Shown here in pieces: positions 30,061 to 30,487 of a DNA stretch of 30,487 nt. The DNA is taken from positions 1 through 30,487 of IMG/VR virus record IMGVR_UViG_3300021962_011886; one strand, 5' to 3'. Within the stretch, counting starts at the first letter, position 1; every line of letters begins with the position of its first letter. The notes under the pieces were generated by a model. The model saw nothing but the letters and a program-made list of their open reading frames with translations, was not told where the DNA came from and searched no databases. The translations under genes and the position numbers were made by a program. This DNA is from a virus.

Positions 30061-30487
30061 AAAATGCACTGGGTTATGAAGTTGAAGCCCCGCAGAAGGA
30101 AGAAGTCTGGAAGAAACCCAGCATCAGTCCTTTTGAATTCATCAACGCTATTCATCACAGCAAGGAACCACTGATTGTGGATGAGTGGAGTGAGAAACAG
30201 TACAATCCCTACATCATCAATCGCGGACTGAGCTTCGGTGCCGACACGGCGATCTATGCCAATGAAATGAACAGTCGCCCTCACCTGGATCGACTTCTCC
30301 AATTCGATTTTCTTATAAATACCGTTAGACCACGCAAGCGGTACAACAAGTGGTTAAAATCCGAAACGGTTGAAGTGTTGGATAGCATCCAGGAATACTA
30401 TGGCTACAGCAAAGAAAAGGCTCGTCAAGTATTGCCTCTGTTGTCTGACACCCAGCTCAAAACAATAAAGTCCAGATTGAATCGGGG
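30057..30487 (+). CDS. 62: Clamp loader small subunit (T4 gp62-like), 3' end cut by window
   Basis: A frame open to the window end, starting with an ATGA overlap at 30057, gives 143 residues. It contains SPFEFINAIHHSK, YNPYIINRGLSFGADTAIYANEMN, LDRLLQFDFLINTVRPRKRYNKWLK and EYYGYSKEKARQVLPLLSDTQLKTIK, the pattern of the gp62 subunit in T4-like cyanophages. gp62 completes the gp44/62 clamp loader. The visible part is probably nearly the whole protein, judging from similar short homologues. Gene order 45-44-62 matches T4, with four small genes inserted. Confidence 0.9.
   Translation, partial: MKNALGYEVEAPQKEEVWKKPSISPFEFINAIHHSKEPLIVDEWSEKQYNPYIINRGLSFGADTAIYANEMNSRPHLDRLLQFDFLINTVRPRKRYNKWLKSETVEVLDSIQEYYGYSKEKARQVLPLLSDTQLKTIKSRLNR

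Noticed and set aside
30314-30321. Exact TATAAATA inside gene 62
   Set aside because: It falls on the codons for a conserved LIN segment (ctt ata aat acc) and no gene start follows within the visible sequence.
1-30487. tRNA genes, insertion sequences, CRISPR arrays or an integrase
   Set aside because: No cloverleaf, transposase, integrase or direct-repeat array was recognised on reading the window; gaps between genes are all under 120 bases.

Overview
The window is a piece of a T4-like tailed phage genome (myovirus, class Caudoviricetes), with every gene on the + strand. It carries the conserved T4 head/tail block (18 C-terminus, 19, 20, 67-like, 21, 22, 23), the recombination/late-transcription block (uvsY, uvsW, 55), the 47-46 recombination nuclease and the 45-44-62 clamp/clamp-loader block, in an order known from T4 relatives and marine cyanomyoviruses. 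No tRNA, transposon, integrase or CRISPR array was seen. The near-consensus sigma70-type promoters and Shine-Dalgarno sites suggest a Gram-negative bacterial host. No photosynthesis gene is present in this window. The host cannot be named from the sequence.

Layout. 1-6516: virion genes, starting inside the tail sheath gene and ending with the major capsid gene and a strong terminator (6552-6578). T4-type late promoter motifs (TATAAATA or one-mismatch versions) lie before genes 22 and 67 and before the tube-like gene at 6614. 6614-7183: a second tail-tube-fold protein. 7241-10198: uvsY, uvsW, an Sm-like acidic protein and late sigma factor gp55. 10226-18815: an accessory region with queE, an AbrB-like protein, folE, two unknowns, a DnaQ-fold exonuclease, a TGT-like DNA transglycosylase (dpdA-like), a QueD-like T-fold paralogue, a set of nucleotide-sugar and glycosyltransferase genes, and queD. 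18805-22450: a coiled-coil protein, 47, 46, a small conserved protein and a phosphoribosyltransferase. 22563-26849: an AAA+ ATPase, an HExxH-type/VWA protein and a CobS/MoxR-like AAA+ ATPase, each behind its own early promoter. 26913-30487: a DUF3310-like protein, sliding clamp, clamp loader and several tiny overlapping genes.

How the genes work together. folE, queD and queE make 7-carboxy-7-deazaguanine from GTP, and a TGT/DpdA-type enzyme could exchange it, or a derivative, for guanine in phage DNA to resist restriction. queC is not in this window, so the final base cannot be decided here. Sugar-activating genes and a glycosyltransferase sit between the dpdA-like gene and queD. They could decorate the modified base or the host/virion surface. 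A phosphoribosyltransferase could recycle the guanine released by the exchange reaction. gp55 plus gp45 (sliding clamp) would direct late transcription from the TATAAATA-type promoters, while eight TTGAC[A/T]-N16/17-TAnAAT promoters serve the early and middle genes.

The most unusual parts are the deazaguanine cluster with its extra T-fold protein and embedded sugar genes, and the three-gene AAA+/metalloprotease-VWA/MoxR module.
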